This document shows, one piece after another, positions 6,150-7,320 of a stretch of 7,320 nucleotides of DNA. Source of the stretch: Paraprevotella sp. (lineage in GTDB: Bacteria; Bacteroidota; Bacteroidia; Bacteroidales; Bacteroidaceae). Every line of letters begins with the position of its first letter. The stretch's first letter is position 1. Where the stretch lies: positions 1,547 through 8,866 of the forward strand of contig JAJPYK010000210.1 in NCBI GenBank assembly GCA_021205005.1, read 5' to 3'. The translations under genes were made by a program, and so were the position numbers. The notes under the pieces are model-generated. The model had not been told where the DNA came from. It made no database searches and worked only from the letters and a program-made list of their open reading frames with translations.

Positions 6150-7320
6150 ATGGAACACTTTAAAATTAGATTTTGGAGTTTATGGATGTTACAGCTGTGC
6201 GTCGGAGGCTGTTTGCCGGCGGCCGGGCAAGGAAAAACGGAATCGGCCGACGTCTTGCAGCTGATAGAGAAAGTCAATGATTACTGGCAGGCACATCACT
6301 CTCCGAAAACCCGCGCCTTTTGGGACCAGGCTGCCTATTATACCGGCAATGCGGAAGCTTATCGACTGACCGGGAAATCCGCTTATTATGAATATGCTTA
6401 CGACTGGTGCGAATACAACCGTTGGCGCGGTGCGAACAGCGACAACAAAGCGGAATGGAAATACAAGACCTATGGCGAAGGGCAGGACTACGTGCTTTTC
6501 GGCGATTGGCAGATTTGTTTTCAGACGTATATCGACATGTATAATCTTAATCCCGCCGATTATAAAGTGGCACGGGCCAAAGAGGTGATGACTTATGTCT
6601 GCGCTTTGACTGAAAACAAGTTTTGGTGGTGGGCAGACGCCTTGTACATGGCGATGCCGTTGATGACCAAGATGTATAAACTCACGGGAGACCGGACATT
6701 TTTAGACCGGATGTATGAGAACTTTCTGTGGAGCGACAGTCTGATGTACGATCCGGACGCACATTTATACTATCGCGATGCCAAGTATATCTATCCCAAG
6801 GTGAAGACGGCAGACGGAGGAAAAAGTTTTTGGGCGCGCGGCGACGGATGGGTGCTGGCCGGTTTGGCCAAGGTTCTGGCCGATATGCCGAAAGATTATG
6901 CCCATCACGACTTCTTTGTCCGTCGTTTCCGGGAATTGGCCCAGGGCGTGGCGAACTGTCAGCGTCCGGAGGGATACTGGAGCCGCAGCATGTTGTGCGA
7001 GGAAGACGCACCCGGTCCGGAGACGAGCGGAACGGCCTTTTTCGCTTACGGACTGATGTGGGGTGTGAATCACGGACTTTTAAGTGCGGCCGATTACGGG
7101 ACTGTAATCGAAAAAGCCTGGATTTATCTGGCTCACACGGCATTGCAGACCGACGGGAGCATCGGTTATGTACAACCTATCGGAGAGAAGCCCGATCCGA
7201 CCCGTAAGGTCGATGCCGGTTCGCAAGCGCCTTTCGGGACGGGAGCATGGCTGTTGGCGGCCTGCGAACGGGTTCGTTATCTGGACAAGAGCACAGGCGA
7301 TAAAAACACTCCCGCCGAAG
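6150..7320 (+). CDS. Secreted GH88/GH105 unsaturated glycuronyl hydrolase, 3'-partial
   Basis: The frame is open from ATG 6150 to the window edge (390 codons). An N-terminal export signal is clear (MEHFKIRFWSLW, hydrophobic core). It may be a lipoprotein signal (VGGC, Cys21) or be cut after PAAG near residue 26. The (alpha/alpha)6-barrel shows, in order, FGDWQICFQTY (117-126), WWWADALYMAMP (159-170, with Asp163 aligning to the catalytic Asp of YteR), YYRDAKY, FWARGDGW (227-234), the ETSGTAFFAYG block (291-301) and FGTGAWLLAACE. Such enzymes release the 4,5-unsaturated uronic acid left at the non-reducing end by polysaccharide lyases, typically on rhamnogalacturonan and sometimes on other uronic-acid glycans. 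The family usually ends soon after the last block, so few residues should be missing. It is richer in G+C than the left of the window. Exact substrate is unknown. Confidence 0.88.
   Translation, partial: MEHFKIRFWSLWMLQLCVGGCLPAAGQGKTESADVLQLIEKVNDYWQAHHSPKTRAFWDQAAYYTGNAEAYRLTGKSAYYEYAYDWCEYNRWRGANSDNKAEWKYKTYGEGQDYVLFGDWQICFQTYIDMYNLNPADYKVARAKEVMTYVCALTENKFWWWADALYMAMPLMTKMYKLTGDRTFLDRMYENFLWSDSLMYDPDAHLYYRDAKYIYPKVKTADGGKSFWARGDGWVLAGLAKVLADMPKDYAHHDFFVRRFRELAQGVANCQRPEGYWSRSMLCEEDAPGPETSGTAFFAYGLMWGVNHGLLSAADYGTVIEKAWIYLAHTALQTDGSIGYVQPIGEKPDPTRKVDAGSQAPFGTGAWLLAACERVRYLDKSTGDKNTPAE

Noticed and set aside
6682..7207. Open frames of 102-159 codons on both strands inside the GH105 gene
   Set aside because: The GH105 frame carries all the family motifs through this stretch; the other frames are Arg/Ser/Pro-rich shadows of G+C-rich coding DNA.
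1..7320. Search for a new defence, mobile or CRISPR-type system
   Set aside because: Every substantial frame falls in a known family, and I saw no spaced direct repeats, transposase, integrase, attachment site or tRNA.

Overview
The window looks like chromosomal DNA of a gut-type Bacteroidales bacterium, most likely Bacteroides or a close relative. Three things support this. The protein families are characteristic: a GldB lipoprotein, a divergent RsmI-like methylase, a secreted S9B dipeptidyl peptidase IV and a secreted GH105 enzyme. Every plausible promoter carries the Bacteroidetes -7 box TAnnTTTG. Shine-Dalgarno sequences are absent and replaced by A/T-rich leaders. Species cannot be fixed from the sequence alone.

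Layout. Bases 1-888 (+) hold the 3' part of a family 2 glycosyltransferase gene. Its reading frame enters from beyond the left edge and is cut by an in-frame TAG at 661-663; the same frame then continues for 74 recognisable codons. Bases 954-1979 (+) encode a GldB-type lipoprotein, apparently from a TTG start. It overlaps by 8 bp with an RsmI-like SAM-dependent methyltransferase (1972-2682, +), so the two form an operon. A strong stem-loop at 2703-2740 separates this operon from a convergent gene, a 735-residue dipeptidyl peptidase IV (2759-4966, -). That gene is divergent from a TIGR01212-family radical SAM protein (5069-5995, +). Their two -7 boxes are the arms of one inverted repeat at 5016-5046. 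The last gene, from 6150 to beyond the right edge (+), is a GH88/GH105 unsaturated-glycuronyl hydrolase with its own promoter.

How the genes fit together. This is mainly core and housekeeping content, not a defence island or mobile region. The glycosyltransferase probably served surface polysaccharide synthesis. GldB and the peptidase act in the cell envelope, the methylase and radical SAM protein in the cytoplasm (probably RNA modification), and the GH105 enzyme in pectin or glycosaminoglycan-type oligosaccharide breakdown. The GH105 gene is clearly richer in G+C than the first 2 kb and may mark the start of a polysaccharide utilisation locus.

I found no CRISPR array, tRNA, rRNA, insertion sequence or convincing new multi-gene system. 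The observations most worth checking are the amber codon in the glycosyltransferase, the TTG start of gldB, and the compact symmetric divergent promoter between the peptidase and the radical SAM gene. There is no gene-free stretch longer than 300 bases. The gaps at 889-953, 2683-2758, 4967-5068 and 5996-6149 hold only the promoters, terminator and small repeats listed.
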